A stretch of DNA of 64,000 nucleotides from NCBI GenBank assembly GCA_026261815.1, contig JAMPIT010000476.1, positions 5,235,501-5,299,500 on the forward strand, in the 5' to 3' direction. Below, in pieces: positions 25,080-38,602 of the stretch (position 1 is its first letter; each line of letters opens with the position of its first letter). Origin of the DNA: Monarcha castaneiventris obscurior. Lineage: Eukaryota > Chordata > Aves > Passeriformes > Monarchidae. The notes below the pieces were generated by a model, which was not told the origin of the DNA, did not search any database, and was given only the letters and a program-made list of their open reading frames with translations. The position numbers were made by a program, and so were the translations under genes.

Positions 25080-25690
25080 GTGAGTATTTAAGATAAATTT
25101 TCCATACAGACAAACATATTGTGTAGTAATTCCTCATCTTAAAATATTCGTATAAAAAAATCTGAACAGGATTAAAAGCTGCCTTATTAAAAGCACCATA
25201 AAAAATTAGATGATAAAACAAAATAAAGATCATTACTACCAGAAATATCCTGAAGATTATAAATTTACCATTTTGGCTGGCAAAACCAGAGCCGAGCAGT
25301 AAAACAAGTGGAAATGAGCAATTATTGATATATATTTTTATATAGTTTAGGGAATATTGTTGCAGCTAATTCCTTTTAAAAGATACTACATATCATTAAA
25401 AGAATACTTTTTATAACCCCAAGGTTAATATTTCATGACAGTTCTAGAATGCTTTTGATTGCATTGCCTAATGTAAAAGTCGTAGTTCAAATGTTTATAC
25501 CGAAAAACTAGAAAAGCAATTGCTTTCATTCTAACCCTTTGTGTAAAAATTATAATCTAGCAGTCAAAACAGTTGATAAAACTAAAGATTTGAAGATAAA
25601 TTTGCTAAATGTTTGTTATCTTTAGCATAATTTGAATGATTAGAACCACTGCGCTAAACAAATTGAGTATTCATCAAACAAACTTATTGT
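25080..25690. promoter_or_regulatory. Candidate conserved non-coding element, AT-rich
   Basis: About 600 bp of very AT-rich, non-repetitive sequence dense in TAAT/ATTA homeodomain cores, with TTTGTT fork-head-like words. It lies sharply between mixed-composition flanks and ends at the CR1 fragment at 25705. No open frame of note. Such blocks in gene deserts next to developmental genes are often enhancers; conservation was not tested. Confidence 0.35.
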
Positions 25691-25704
25691 TGTTCCATGC
25701 TTGA

Positions 25705-25865
25705 GAGAATGAACTGTGCTTGTTTAGTCTGGATAGGAGAGAAGTGTGGGGGAGAAGACATGATAATAGTCTTTAAATATATAAAGCACAGCTGTAAAGA
25801 GACAGGGTAATGTGTTTTCAGGGCCTGTGGAGGATAGGTGAAGAAGAAAGTGAGACTCAAACTAG
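25705..25865 (+). repeat. Old CR1 LINE fragment
   Basis: Includes agtctggataggagagaag, gacatgataatagtctttaa and atataaag followed by aggatagg, in the order found in CR1 3' coding sequence. It is more diverged than the copies near 21 kb. Confidence 0.72.
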
Positions 25866-28800
25866 AGATGAGGAGTCAGGGCAGCAAAATGTGGAGAGAA
25901 TTCACTGAAGACCACCACGGAGTCTCCACATATTTTTAAAAATAAACATCTGCTGGGCAAGGTCAGTGCAGCCCTGGGACAAGGAGATGCAGGTTTTGGA
26001 GATTTGGGGTGTATGGATCCCCACACAGATTCCAGAGATGGGGACCCACAGAACCTCCATGGGTTCAGGCTGCTCTGCAACCTTGCTTTCTGCTTCATTT
26101 TTGTTGTCCCACTGGAGACAACCCACATCCCATCAAAGGGTGCTGGCTGCCAGCTGAGGGCTGGCCAGCTCCTGACACCTCTCCCAGCCCTGTTCCTATG
26201 ACAGTGGTGCTTCCCACACCATTACCACCTCTTCCCACTGCTGTCACAGCCCCATCTCCCTCCCCATGGGCACACGTCTGCACCACCAGCTGTGCCACTT
26301 TGGGCTCCAGCCAGCCATGCACCTCCTGCCACCTCTGCAAGAGTCTGCGTGGGAAATTCTTGTCTTTTCAGGGCAAGACAGAAGGACAGATGACTGCCAA
26401 ACCCAAGAGCCAGCACTGCTTGTAATATGTGTTTGCAGTAGAGAATTATATGATGTGAAAATCTCTTTATTACCATAAAGTGCCAGTTAGCCCCTATGTG
26501 ACAGCCGAGCCTGGCATGTGTTGGCCAGTTCATGTCTCTCCTTCCAGCTACACAAGGAGGATGTTGTCCTCTCACCTCTCCCAGCTCTGCAACCCAATGT
26601 GTTGGTGGGCTGAAACAATTCCCTTCTGCAAGTGAAATGCTCTGACCCTCAGGGAGTGGTGAGGGATTCTGCTCCCATCCTGCTGCATTCCCACAAAGTG
26701 CCCCAGAAGTGCTGCTGGAGACCTGGCACTGAATCAGTGCAGGCTGCTTTGGCTCCACGTGTTCAGTGCCAAATGAGGATGTGTGACAACACCTACCTGT
26801 TTGCAAACCAAGCACTCACTTTTCCTGTATCCTTGCAGCAAGACACTCTCCATGAAGCCTTGTCCAGAGCACAGCCACCTTGTTCGGGGTCTCTGGAGAT
26901 GTCTGTGACACAAATACAAAGAAGAAATACATGGCAGAACGACCAAGGAGCCAGTGTGGAGACCAGCAAGCTGCAGGCGCTTCAGGACATGCACTAGTTT
27001 GCATCCCCTCCCCATCCTGCGAGCACTTAAGCTGCAACAGGCAGATGTGCAGGGTTAGGACGTCACCATCCCTCAGCTGCCTGGGACTGCCCTGCAGCCA
27101 CGATGAGAGCCGAAGGGAGCCCAGGTCAGCCAGGATATTGTCAGCACTGTAAACAGCTGCTCCGAGGTGCAGCAGAGTTCAGTGTTTAGGGTTCAGTGTC
27201 ACCCTGAACAAACTCTACCCACGTCTGGAGGGGCTGTGCCCCCCCAGCTCCTGAGCACTCACTGAGCTCCGGGAGATGATCTGCCTCCACCTGCAGCCTT
27301 GGCCACTGGCCACCCCACAGATAACGCCTGCTACAATTTGGAAGTCTTTTTAAGATGAAACGTTGTGTCTTTCCTGCAATAAAGTTCACAAAATGTCGAT
27401 GCTTTGTCTCTGTAACAAGCACACAAAAAGAAGATATAAAACCCCACGTGTTTATGGATGCTCTTAGTGAACAGCTCTTTGCCAAGGCTGGATGTGTGAG
27501 GAGGTTTTCAAAGGATTGCAGTGCTTGGATCTCACCAACGCTTTAGAGGGTAACTTCTTTCCATGGCTTTGGAAAGTCGCCCCCATCAGCTGGTTGCTGC
27601 CTTTCACAATATTTGTGTAGAGGCTTTCTTTGCAGCACTTTCTGTGGGAAGAGAGTGTTTACTTTAGTTTTTGAACAATGCCATGACTGCACACCAGCTG
27701 ACACCCACAGGCTGACCAGGGCCAGGTACTAATGAGGATTTCCAAGCGTTGGTGTCACTGGCAGAGTTTGAACCGGAGCTATAAAGCCTGCAGACAAGCA
27801 GGCTGCTGGCTAGGGAGGCTTAGCAGCTCTTCGGTGAGGTATCCGAGATAGCTGGAGAGAGATCTGTACCACACCCTGGCTGCAAACTCTGATATCACAG
27901 ACCTTAGCCTGTAATACATCGAGAGGGTAATAAAGTGAGCTCTGATTGAAACAGGAGCAACCAAAATCAGACCCTTGACTGCTGCAGCAGGAAAGTGAAA
28001 ACAAGGATAATTGGTTTCTTCTAGTGGTGGAAGATTCTGGTTTTGGAGCTGAATTGAAGAGGAAAGACTTAATATGATGAGGAAAGCTCGATTCATTTTG
28101 GGTCAACCAAAAACATTTTGCTTGACCAGTAACAAAATCTTCTGATTTGTTTGGAGACTATTCCATCCTTTTAAAAAGTCAAGCTAAAAAACCACAACCC
28201 TTTTCCTTTTAAATTTAGTTCTATTGAAAATGCAAATAGAAAAGAAAGCTTCAAACAAAATAATGTTCAATAAAGCAAACGGCTTCAAGCCTGAAAATGC
28301 TGAAGTGAAACTTTTCAATATCTAAGGAGGGAAGGGAAGACTTCTGTTGTTTTGTTTTGTCGTTGACTGACTTCAGCCTAGATTGGTGAGTTATTTTGGT
28401 TGCCTTCATTTTCACAGGGGACAATTTTATTTTTCAACTCATTTAATACTCTCTTCTTGTTCAGTTCGAGGTACAAATGGGCAGGTTCAGCAAAGGTTCA
28501 TAAGAACATGACTGAGCTGACAAGTTGCACAAATATCGGGCAAACTTCAGGGTTTTTTTCCCCCCGTTGTGTTATAGTTTTCCTTTGAAATTGTACCTGA
28601 ATTTCAAGAAGATGTGGAGTACTCAAGACCCCCGAAACATGCATAGGACAAAACTGTCAAAGTCTGTGTGCTCTGCTGGTTAACCTGCACACCGCAAAAA
28701 TTCAGATGCCATCTTCAGTCCTGCAAAATATTAAGACAGGCATTTAAGATTTACCCGAGTGATTAAGCATGAGCAGCTCGTAATTGTTTCCAGACCCCTC

Positions 28801-31279
28801 TCCTAGCAGGAGAAAAGGCTCGGCAATCCCTGTCCATGTGCTCAGTGTAGCAATGCGCTCACAGAGAAACTGAAGATGAGCTGGGGAGGACAAACAGATA
28901 TCCTGAGTTTTGAGAACAAGCCAGCATTAACTTTGAATCCAATATGGACTGTCCAGCTCAGAAAAGCAGGATTATTTAGCAGCGTACATCAGGGCACGTC
29001 TGCATCCTGCCTGGAGCAACACCTGTGCACCAGCAACCAGCAAACCCTCCTAAGTACACATGGTCACATTCAGTCTGCAATTTTTCATCTGGCTTGTGAG
29101 TGTTAAATGAAGATCAACTGCTGAAATCAGCCTCATTTGGGGAATCTGACTCTGTCTGTGCTTACAGAGACCTTTGTCCTCCAGGTTTTATATGAAGCCC
29201 CAAAGATTGCAGACTTTCTGTGCAAGCCAGAAAACAATCCAGCAAGCATCTGGAGAGAGACTTGCCTCACATACCAACTGCCCCTCCATGCAAATCTACT
29301 GATGGATTTTTCCCAGACTGTTCATGAAAAGAGATCTTCCCCAACTTGCTCAGGGCTTCAGAAGACCTCAGAGAAAACCTCAGCAGCCCCAGCCCAAGTG
29401 TGAAAGCAAATTCAAGGGTTTGCCCTTGCCTTTGAACACAGCAGGGCTCTACTCCAACAGGTTAGATCTCAGGGGCCACCTTGCTCCCAGAATTTAAACC
29501 AGACCACATGTGAAATGGCAACTATCTCTTGATTTTATATTTCATTTTTAAATAGGATAATTTAGGGGTTATGGTTCTTCTTATTAATATTCTTACTACT
29601 ATTTGAATGGCAAATTCAATGTGCTGCCTTCCCTCCTTAATGAAGGAAATCAGAGACTGGAACTCAATTTCTCCTACTTTCTAGAAATAGTACCTACAAA
29701 TCCTTTGTAGAAAAATAACCACAATCTTTTCCCTCTTCTCTCTCCCCCCTGAGAGGGGGCTTTCATCAGCTCAGACCATTTTTCTTCCACCACCTCTTTA
29801 TCTTAACCTTTTCTCAAAGGTTACATTTATTTTCTGAGGTCCACAGCTAGGACAAGGATACAGAGGGTGCAGCTGACACTGCCTTTTGAGGATCACTGTC
29901 ACCACTGCCAGAGGCACAAGCCTAGGGGGAAGGATGTCTCTGGAAATGGCCCCTGCCCTCACCCAGCCCAGTTCACCCAGTCAGGCCCCTCCACAGCAGC
30001 TGTTGTTGCTGCCATCAGAGCACATCCTTGTAGCCAGAGCTGACTCTTGCTCTTGGGCAGTGCAAACTCCTTTTCTCTCCCTTCCTCAGGCCTGGCTATT
30101 GCGTGCACACCTGGTGGTTCCTCTGAACCTCTCTGCAATCATTGCTTCATCATTCTTCAACTCCAGGCTGGAATGGAGCTGTTCTCCCTCCCCTGGGACC
30201 TCAAGTGCCTCCTCCTCGATTAACCAAATTCACTGTTTGATGGATCCTTCTTATGCAAAACCCTCCAAGAAGGGTCTTTTTCCAGTATGGAAATCTTGGC
30301 ACACTTCTCAAGATGATCTCAGATAAGCCCACTGCTGGGGAGAGAGGTTCACCACCCTCGATGGAAACTTTGCAAGCTCTGGTCTTCATCCAGATGAGAT
30401 TTTTTTTTAAATTTAAATTTGAGCAAAAATGCTTCAGTATTTACAGTGTGAGAGAAGAGTGAAAAAATACATTTCTGCCATTATCGTGGAGGGGTAAAAA
30501 AGGTAGTTCAAGCTGTCTTTGAAGAGCCCTGGTGCTGAAACAAATGGACTTCTCTTGTTTAGTTTAGATGAGAATCGTTCTTCTGCCAAAAATGGCCTTT
30601 GCTGGTTTCAATGAGTGAGGGGGCAGCATTTGCTGTCTCCTGCCCAAGTCCATCTCTCCATGGTTGGGTGGCTGGCACCAAATGTGGCACTGACCCCATG
30701 GAGTTCAGTTGTGGAGCCAAAGAGGTGGGACATGGCTCTGCCATTTGAGGTGGGAGGAGAAACATCTGCAGCGAGGGGCAGAGCTGAACCTGCACAGGAG
30801 CAGAGAGGGGCAGCAGCTGCTGCCTGCAGCAACTTCTAACCACATTTACACATCAGGGCGCAACAGGGAGCTCTTCCATCAAAGCACATCCATGCACAGC
30901 CTCAAGATTGTGTTTTACTCAGCATAAGTAGTTCTCTATCTTGTGGACAGAGGAAGGTTTTCATTTGTGTACTCACCCATGTGCTCATGGCCAAAGCTAG
31001 GTCAATTCTGGTTTGTAGAGCTGAGTCTGGCCATGCTGGCCTTCAGCTCCTGGTCCTCCAGGTCACCTCTGTCAGCCTGTGCTGCCGACAGTGCTCCTGG
31101 AAGTGCTGTGGCCCCATCTGCACCATGACCCAGGGCTCACAGATGAATGGCAGCAGCAGGAATTGCCTGCAGGGAAGATGTTGAGAAAGAGATGAGGAAA
31201 AACTGCATCTCAGCCCAGCCAAAAACCCAACTCACTTCCACATGCCTACCAAGCACTGGGATTGTGGTAAAGCCAAGCC
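25866..31279. other. Upstream intergenic sequence, no gene recognised
   Basis: Mixed-composition DNA. Several open frames of 60-200 codons overlap on opposite strands, which is typical of GC-moderate non-coding DNA. A 15-bp perfect inverted repeat (CCCCCT, 3-nt loop, AGGGGG) lies at 29745-29759. No gene was recognised. Confidence 0.55.
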
Positions 31280-32060
31280 TAACGGGGCCGCTCGGCCCCC
31301 ACAGCATCTTTAATTATGCTTTTCTAGGTCATCACAAGCCAGTCCTGACAGTGCTGGGAGAAAACAGATTCACAGCAAATCCCCCCCAAGCATTGCCTGC
31401 GTTCCCCACTGCCGGCTGGGCTGCGGGTCACTGCCTCCAAGCAACATTGCCCACAGGAGCACGGCCCCTGCTCGGCCCTGTCCTTGGAGAGACATCGGGG
31501 AAAACACAGGGCAGGGGCTCAAGGTTAGCACAGCCCCACCGAGGCGCCGGGGATACCTGCAGCACTAATTTGCCAGACGCCCCCGGAGCCCGGCCCGGCA
31601 GGCCCCTGCCGGCTGTCGCAGCGTGGAAGCCATTAGCGTTTAAAAAATACTTACAGGAATGGAAGGGTGGGGGGAAAAAAAGAAATGGTATTTGCGGAGG
31701 CCCATTCCTCAGCACACTTTCATGTGTGCCAAAGTTTGTTGGCATGGCTCTGAGTTTGATAGGGAACATCTGGGCTGCTGTTGCTGCCTGTATATTGGCT
31801 GAGGGCAGCGAACAAAAGGGGTTTGTGCAGGAATGCGCGGGGAGGGGCCCGGGGTGCGCGCATCCAGGGACAGCTGTGAGAGGCGAAAAGCAGGAATACT
31901 CCCTGAAGAAGAAAGCCTAATGCACATCCCATGTTCCTGCTTTTTAAAGGGGGATAAAAGCCTTCCCCCAGCCCCCACTTCTTCTCTTCCCTCCCGGGCT
32001 ACTGAAGGCGAGCGGGGCTCAGACACAGATCCGTGCCCCACTACCTCTGCACATTCGATT
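31280..32060. promoter_or_regulatory. Orphan CpG-rich block
   Basis: CpG dinucleotides cluster here (near 31285-31300, 31545-31625, 31835-31865, 31995-32015) against CpG-poor flanks. The block also contains short AT-rich islands (taattatgc at 31312, ttagcgtttaa at 31634) and paired NF1-like words (gtgccaaag, ttggcatgg) at 31727-31748. A long open frame at 31147-31920 on the plus strand has no recognised homology and is probably a result of GC content. It could be a distal promoter or developmental enhancer. Confidence 0.35.
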
Positions 32061-35000
32061 ATTGGTGCAGTCTGGAAAAACACTTGGGGTGCAGGGAGCA
32101 GGTTAGTGGGACACCAGGGGAGTCTGGACCCAGCCACGAGGTGCAGCACCAGCACAGACTCAAGGCACAACCAGCCCAGTGCCACAGGGGAAGCACCCAG
32201 TGACAAATCCTCTCGGAGTGCACCAAGACTAAGTGACATGGACCCACCAAAAACAGCACTGATTCAAGTTTCTTCCACTCTTGTTGGAAGCATGGGGTCA
32301 GAAGATGAAAATTAGCACCAAGCAGCTCAAAAGCCACAGACTGCTTCCTACAGACACAAGATCCCGTTGTGTCTGACACTAGAGAATGGCATGGAGGGAT
32401 GAAGAAGAGGATTCACACTTGAAGAAAGCTGGTCTGGGAACTAGCTGAAAACTACAGGCCAGGTGCAATCCTTGGCTGTAAAGGTCACAGCATCCATGCT
32501 CCATCCCCAAGGAGTCACTGCTGCTTGTGCATGGACACCAGAAACCCCTGACTTTGAATCATCATGACATATGACCTTCTCCTTTTGTAGCTCCTTTCCA
32601 CCATCCCACACCTGCAGTGTTGTTCACTCAAAGGCGTTTGTAATGTTCACAAATCTTTTGAAAATTTCACACTATGGAGTAAACCTCTCCCTCAACAGGA
32701 GCAGCATTGGTGTAATTTCCTACATTCTGACCCCTCTCTCCTCATTCCATTTTTGTCCAACTCAACACCACGAGCAACAGTTTTGAGTGTTTAAGGGGTT
32801 TTTTTCTCCAATCAATGGAGAATTTTTGTCTTTTGTTTCCGGTATGTACATTTGGACTGAATCCCACCTAGCAGCCTACATTCCTCCTTGGCTCCAGTCT
32901 TTAGCGAGGACACACATTGGGTCTGCTTCCTAGACCAAGCTTTCCATTGCCTGTGCCTTTGGGTCTCTTTGGAGTTGCTCCAGAGAAGGTATTTGGCTAG
33001 CAATTGGGGCACACATTCCTCTTGCTACCTTGACAGGAAAACCCTCTGGGAAAGCCCCAGGGAGCAAAACCTAAAGACAAAGGGTCCAGGTCAGCAAAGA
33101 CCCTTGGGTCTGACAGTCAAGGCAGCTTTTTCCAGCTCTAATCTCCTCCCCAGGTCTCAGCTGCGTGCCTACACACCATCATTTTGAGCTGACTTCACAC
33201 CAGCCATGCAACCCTGCTGGCGCTGCCTCAGGCAGCGTGATTGTGCTGGGGGTGCTGGCTCCAGGGCTGGGCACGTTTGCAGATAAGCTTCCCTCAGCGA
33301 TATTTGGATTTTGATTACATCAGTGTCAAGACAGCTTTTCGCCAGAGCCAAGCGAGCTCCCACCACGCCAAAGAAAGCAGCCAGGCCAGCCAGGGGCTGC
33401 GCACAGCACACCGGGGAGGCAGCGCTCCCTCCACAGCCCCAGGCAGGGGCACGCTGCAGGGGAAAGCCAGCACAGCCTGCAGAGCCGCCTCTGCCACACA
33501 CACATCCCAACCAGTCCTCTCTTCTGTGGGTTGGGAGAGGAGCTGCGGGAATCCCAGCCAGCCTTTGGAAACTCCCTGCAGCCATCACTGGGGAATGTGA
33601 AGCCATACATAAATATGCAACCAAGTTTAGCAGTCAGGGCCCTGCTTCAGAGAGGAGGAAAAGAGTGTAACTGGTATGTTTAGTGCTAGATGTCCCCTTG
33701 AGCCACTTTTGTAGACCAGGGGGGTTGGGGGCAGCCAATCTACTCCCGCTTTATCACTCATTCGCATTGCCAAAGCACATTTGCCAGCTCTCAGGGACAG
33801 GTCTGTGCCTCCTCTGTGCCTCCATTCTTCCTCTACATCTTCCTCCAGGACACCTTTTCTCTTGGCTCTGCCTGAAAAACTGCATGTGAGTGCACCAAGG
33901 GACATGATGCTGGAAAGGCATTTCTTTTCCAGCCATACTTCCACCTGATCTCACTCCCAGGTGTCCTTCCTTGACGGGCAACAAAGAGCCACCAGTCCCA
34001 AAAAAAGCAAATTTCAAAAGCAGAGAAACAGTTTAAGAGCCTAAATCCCACTTGCCATGTGGTTAAAGGCCCCATCAGGACGCAGACTTTTATTCATCCT
34101 AAATGCTTTTGAAAACTGCACTAGAAGCTCATCTGTATCTTCAGTGTCTTGAGGGACTCCTGCGCCTTTGAAGTCCCTGCTGAGGGACCACAATGGTGGT
34201 GGCTGGGAAGGAGGACAAAATCCTGGAGTCACAATTAAAATCAGGAGTCCAGTGAAGTCTCACAGTGGTTCAAGCTGCTCCAGTGCGGCTCCATCCCATT
34301 TGCCCTATCCGTGCATCTGTTCACCATTCAGTAGGCCAGCTGGGAAACTCCCTGTGCCATGGGCCTGGGCAGGGGAATGGTGGGAAAATGCCCGTTTTAG
34401 TTTTTGCAGGCAAGGGTGGTTCAGACAGTTGTTTCAACTGGGAAAGAAACTCAAACCCTTGTCCAAATTGTCCAAATGTTTGGCTTTTGCACTTCCTTCA
34501 GTGACACATCCCAGGGCTTTAGCTGAAAAGGTCTTCTCTCTTCAGAATTAAGCTGCTTATAGGAAAAAAAAATCCTATCAAAACAGGAAGCTTGAAATTA
34601 TCAAAGAAAAATATTTTCATTGACCTTAAAAGATCTTACCCTTTGGTTTTCTAGTTCACAAAATTTTTCAGAACTGACTCCTCATCCCCACGAGAGATGA
34701 GAAATACTGTCAGTACCTCAAAAATGTTGCCAGAAGGGAAGAGTTTTAAATTACCAGCCTCTATTTTTAACCTGCAACCAAAAGTCACTTCTCATGGGTG
34801 ACAAGTGGGTTCCCTCGGGGCTCTGCCATTGGCTTCACCAAGGCCGTTAAGTCAGAGACTGGATTTTTTTTTTTTTGAATGGGAAATACCCCAGGCACTC
34901 TGCAAAGCCCAGCCTATCCATTTCCAAAGCAAGGTATCACAGGCTTTTGCTATCCATCTCTTTAGAAAAATTATGTCATTACCTTTTCCACCTCACCTAT

Positions 35001-36454
35001 ATTCCAGTTGGAAAAAACTCATATTTTCTCCCCCATAACTCAAAAATGACTACATGGATTTTTTTCTCAGAGTTAAAAAAAACCCAAAAAACAATCCACC
35101 TGGTTAAGGCCAGGCATGCAAAAATTTCAACATGAAAAGTGAATGTTTTCAGGAGTTATGAGCTTATGAAAAGGAGGACTATAATGGAAACTGTTTTACT
35201 GCCATAATTATAACACCATGAACAGAGCCTGCTGCAACATATAACACTATCAAGCTCCTGTCAGCATTTAATAGAAGTCTTAATTAACTGCTGGGGAGGA
35301 ACATGGCAAAAATTTATTTTCAGGCACACTTTTGGGAGCTGTGTAATTCTAGGCTTTTTTTATTTTTCAAGTCCATCTCAATTGGAGCCTTGGTAGAGTA
35401 TGGAGGACAGACTAAATATAAGACACAATTGTGTATCTTGCTGGCATTACTTAGTGATAGGATTTTCTTTTCTCTTAAACGTATCATACAGAAACAACAA
35501 CGTTTGTGTTGGGTCAGAGCCAGACACTTCAGAGCTAGATTTTAACCTTCCCCAAGTTTGGGGTTATTCAGAGCCAGGGGATTGATTCAGCTTTTTGGGG
35601 AGAGGGGGCACATGTGCAACCTGTGGGTCTGACCTACCTCTGCCATTTGCTTTCCTGCCCACCTCCCATCACCCCAAAGATGCTCACACTCAGGATTTGG
35701 GGGAGGATCCGTGTTTCCCTGCATGGCAATGGCTGAGCTCCTGGGCTAGACACCCGGGCAGAGAGGAGAGGTGTGGGGAGGGCCAAGCACAACAGTTGTA
35801 GGACCATTGTAATTAATTTCCTGCCAATGGTTTCACAGGAGAGACGACCAGCTCAAAACCAGCCTGACCATTGCGTGTTCCCTCTCCCTTGCAAATTTGG
35901 GAAAATATTGCAGAGGAAGGCTCCTCCTGCTGCAGTCTGATCTCCACATGCATTTCCGGGAACCTCATCTCCCCAGCACAGTCTTGGGGTGTGGGCCCTG
36001 CACCCTTTCTGGAGTCACCAGACCGGGCTGCAGAGGGAAGTGGGGTAGCAAGGGAGGGCAAGCCCAATCCTGGGATGGGCAAGCTGCAGTCAGCAGCAGG
36101 TTTTGGAGTGCCTGAGGTACAGAGCAATCCTTGCAGGGGGCACATAAGAGGAAGCTCTGCAAACCTGCTGCTAAACTATACAAGGAGCACAGAGGAGACA
36201 CCAGGCAGATGGTGATGAGGGATCTGCCAGGGCTAAACCTGGCTCTCCCCACTCCCACACCTGATCTGCCAGACCATGTCTCACAAACACTCTGGCAAGC
36301 AAAGAGCTTCTCGGCAAATGCCACGACAAACACTCCTTCAGTCTCGCCTGGCAGGCCAAGCTTACTTTCCTTCCCTTTCTGCCCCCTCCATCCCCTGGCT
36401 GGCCCCTGCTCCAGCAGAGCAGTGCTGCGAGCTGGCAGGCCACATCCACTTCGC
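32061..36454. other. Upstream intergenic sequence, no gene recognised
   Basis: No supported gene. A short AT-rich stretch at 35140-35310 (ataatggaaac, cataattata, cttaattaac) resembles a small conserved element. The remaining open frames overlap on both strands and lack homology I can recognise. Confidence 0.55.
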
Positions 36455-36610
36455 TGATAGCACCGATAGCCCAACAGCTGCTCTCTGTCCCTTCGGAGAT
36501 TAGTTTGTTTTCCTAACACAATTACTGCCACGTGGCCCCGCTTTCTGCCCGGATCAAGGCTGGATAGAGATAAAGCAGCGATAAGATCACATGCAATTCC
36601 AGATCCTTTA
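36455..36610. promoter_or_regulatory. Candidate enhancer with GATA and E-box sites
   Basis: Contains a perfect 10-bp palindrome GCCACGTGGC at 36527-36536 (CACGTG E-box), AGATAA at 36568-36573 and GATAAG at 36580-36585, all within 60 bp. Between flanks of lower site density this looks like a compact regulatory element. Function is inferred from motifs only. Confidence 0.3.
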
Positions 36611-37289
36611 CAGCCCTGCTTTGCTCTCGTAGGCACATGAGCACCCTGGCTACGAGGTACCTGCTCCCAGCAGTGCCAGCCCAGGGAGCCCAGGCAGCTT
36701 TCTGGCCCTAAACCCCAAGGATTTGGCTTCCAGCTTTTCATGCAACCCCGAGGAGTTGCTGTATGATGTAGCTGTGCCGTGTTGTGTGGGTGCAGCCATA
36801 CGATGCGATACGAAGCTGCTTATCAGTTGTAGCACCCTGCTTTGGGTGTGCACAGCTGGCCAGCAGCTGGCTCCAAGCTGGCCTGCCTGCACCCAGGCCA
36901 GCTGGCTCTGCCCAGACTCTCTTCCCTGCCCGGGGTTAGCCCAAGATCAGCTCTGCCTGCACAGCCCACTGGTGCATGAGGCAGCTTTACCCCGGTGGTT
37001 CCACTCTGCTGAGCAGGAGCATCCCAGCAGTGTTCACAGCGGTACTTGCAGCAGCAGCAAGGGGCTGCTCAGCTCCAGAAACATCACTGGAGCCACCACA
37101 GGGGCAGGTCTGGCTCAACTGCTCTCTATCACATCCAGCAAAGGCACTCTGTGTCTCCAGAACCTCCTGTGGGAATCCTTGTGTGGGGAACAACTCCTGA
37201 AACCCTCTGCCGGGCCTGACGTGGTGCACGCCGGGAGAGGACACTCAGGGAGCCTTCAGAGAGACAAGCAGCCTTGCCAGATGTCTCCC

Positions 37290-37520
37290 ATAAAGCTGCA
37301 AGTACTTTATTTTAATAATAAGCCTTAATGTATTCATTAAAGGCTCCCAGTGACCTGGGATGAATTTCCCCACTATTGTAAAGGGCTGTGGGAATCTGGA
37401 AACCGCTGCATTACAGTTAATAACTTTAATTTTACAAGGCCCAAAATAGACAACTGAAAAAATACACAGACTGACTGTTTCCAATTAAGAAGGGATTTCT
37501 TCTAATTCCTCTGCCACTGG
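37290..37520. promoter_or_regulatory. Candidate conserved non-coding element
   Basis: AT-rich, repeat-free block with several homeodomain cores (ttattttaataataagcctt, cattaaagg, cagttaataactttaatttt). No coding frame. It resembles a conserved enhancer by texture only. Confidence 0.28.
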
Positions 37521-38076
37521 CGCTCTTGTTTAGCAAACAACATCTACAGATATTCAACCATACAGGGGGAAAAGCAAACTGAGGGAGTCGCCTTTTGCGT
37601 CTCTGTTACAAGAGCTGAGGAAGAAGCCAGGACCCTTCCTTCTCACTGGGTTGTCAGAGCATGGAAGAGCCACAGCCTGGTCAGCAACAACAAACCCACA
37701 CTGGGGCAGCCAGAGATAAAACTTTCACACCTGCTTCTTAAGCTTCAAGTGGCTTTGATCCAAGGGAGACTATTTCCAATCCATCTTCTCCCCGTTCTCT
37801 CCCAGCTAAGATGGTGAAAGGGGTTTGGTGGTAGTCCTGGGGTGCTGGAAAACCACCCCAAGGGCTGGGTGAGCATCCTGCTAGTATTTGGGGCTACTGG
37901 AGCTCTGATTTTAAGGTCAGGAAGGAATATTTACCCCCCCAAATCAGCCTGGCAGAGATTGCCATGGATTTATTTTGCCTGTCTCCTTCTTCCTCTGTCA
38001 AATAAAGGGTAGATAGTTTCCCAAGGGGAAAAAAAAAAAACAACCTGGGAACCAAAACCAAAACAATTCAGCCTGA

Positions 38077-38094
38077 TTTTTTTTTTTTTTTTTT
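38077..38094. repeat. Poly-T run (18)
   Basis: Eighteen consecutive T within an AT-rich segment. It follows a poly-A run near 38030. No retroelement body was recognised on either side. Confidence 0.95.
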
Positions 38095-38602
38095 ATTTCT
38101 GGGAACCCAGTGTTTAACAATCCAAATATTTTTATTTCCAGTCTGGTTCTTTTGGGTTTTTCAGTTAAAACTGGAGCTTTTCTTGAAAAGAGGCCTGACA
38201 TTTTATGTGGAAACATTCATTTTGTGGCAAGTCAAGCCTTCTTGGGTGGAAAAAGGAGTTCCAAAGGCTAACATATCAGTCTGGCTGTGTTGGCAACCAA
38301 CACCTGCCTCCTCATGCACCTCGAGATCCTCCCTCCACTTGAGGCAGGGACACACACTCTCCTTACCATCACCCCAGCATCAATTCAAGCTAATAATCAC
38401 CTCTCCTCCTTAAGAACAGCTCCATGTTTCAAATCAGATCCCAAAATCTTCCTCTGCAGATTTAGCCTGACACAGGGAAACACATTGCTTAAAAACCCAC
38501 AGGTGATCTCAGCTCATGCAGATCCCAAAACTCTCTCCAGATCACCTGACAAACACAGCAGGTCCCACCCAGCAGGATGGAGCACAGTGGTTTTGGCCAG
38601 TT

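Noticed and set aside
29745..29759. A 15-bp perfect hairpin with C-rich and G-rich arms
   Set aside because: The arms are near-homopolymeric, so the symmetry is expected from local composition. It was noted within its intergenic block but not raised as a finding.
31147..31920. A 257-codon plus-strand open frame
   Set aside because: No recognisable motif, composition follows the CpG-rich DNA, and long frames exist on the opposite strand. Treated as a by-product of GC content.
35965..36741. A 258-codon minus-strand open frame
   Set aside because: It overlaps several plus-strand frames of similar character and the GATA/E-box block. No family resemblance.
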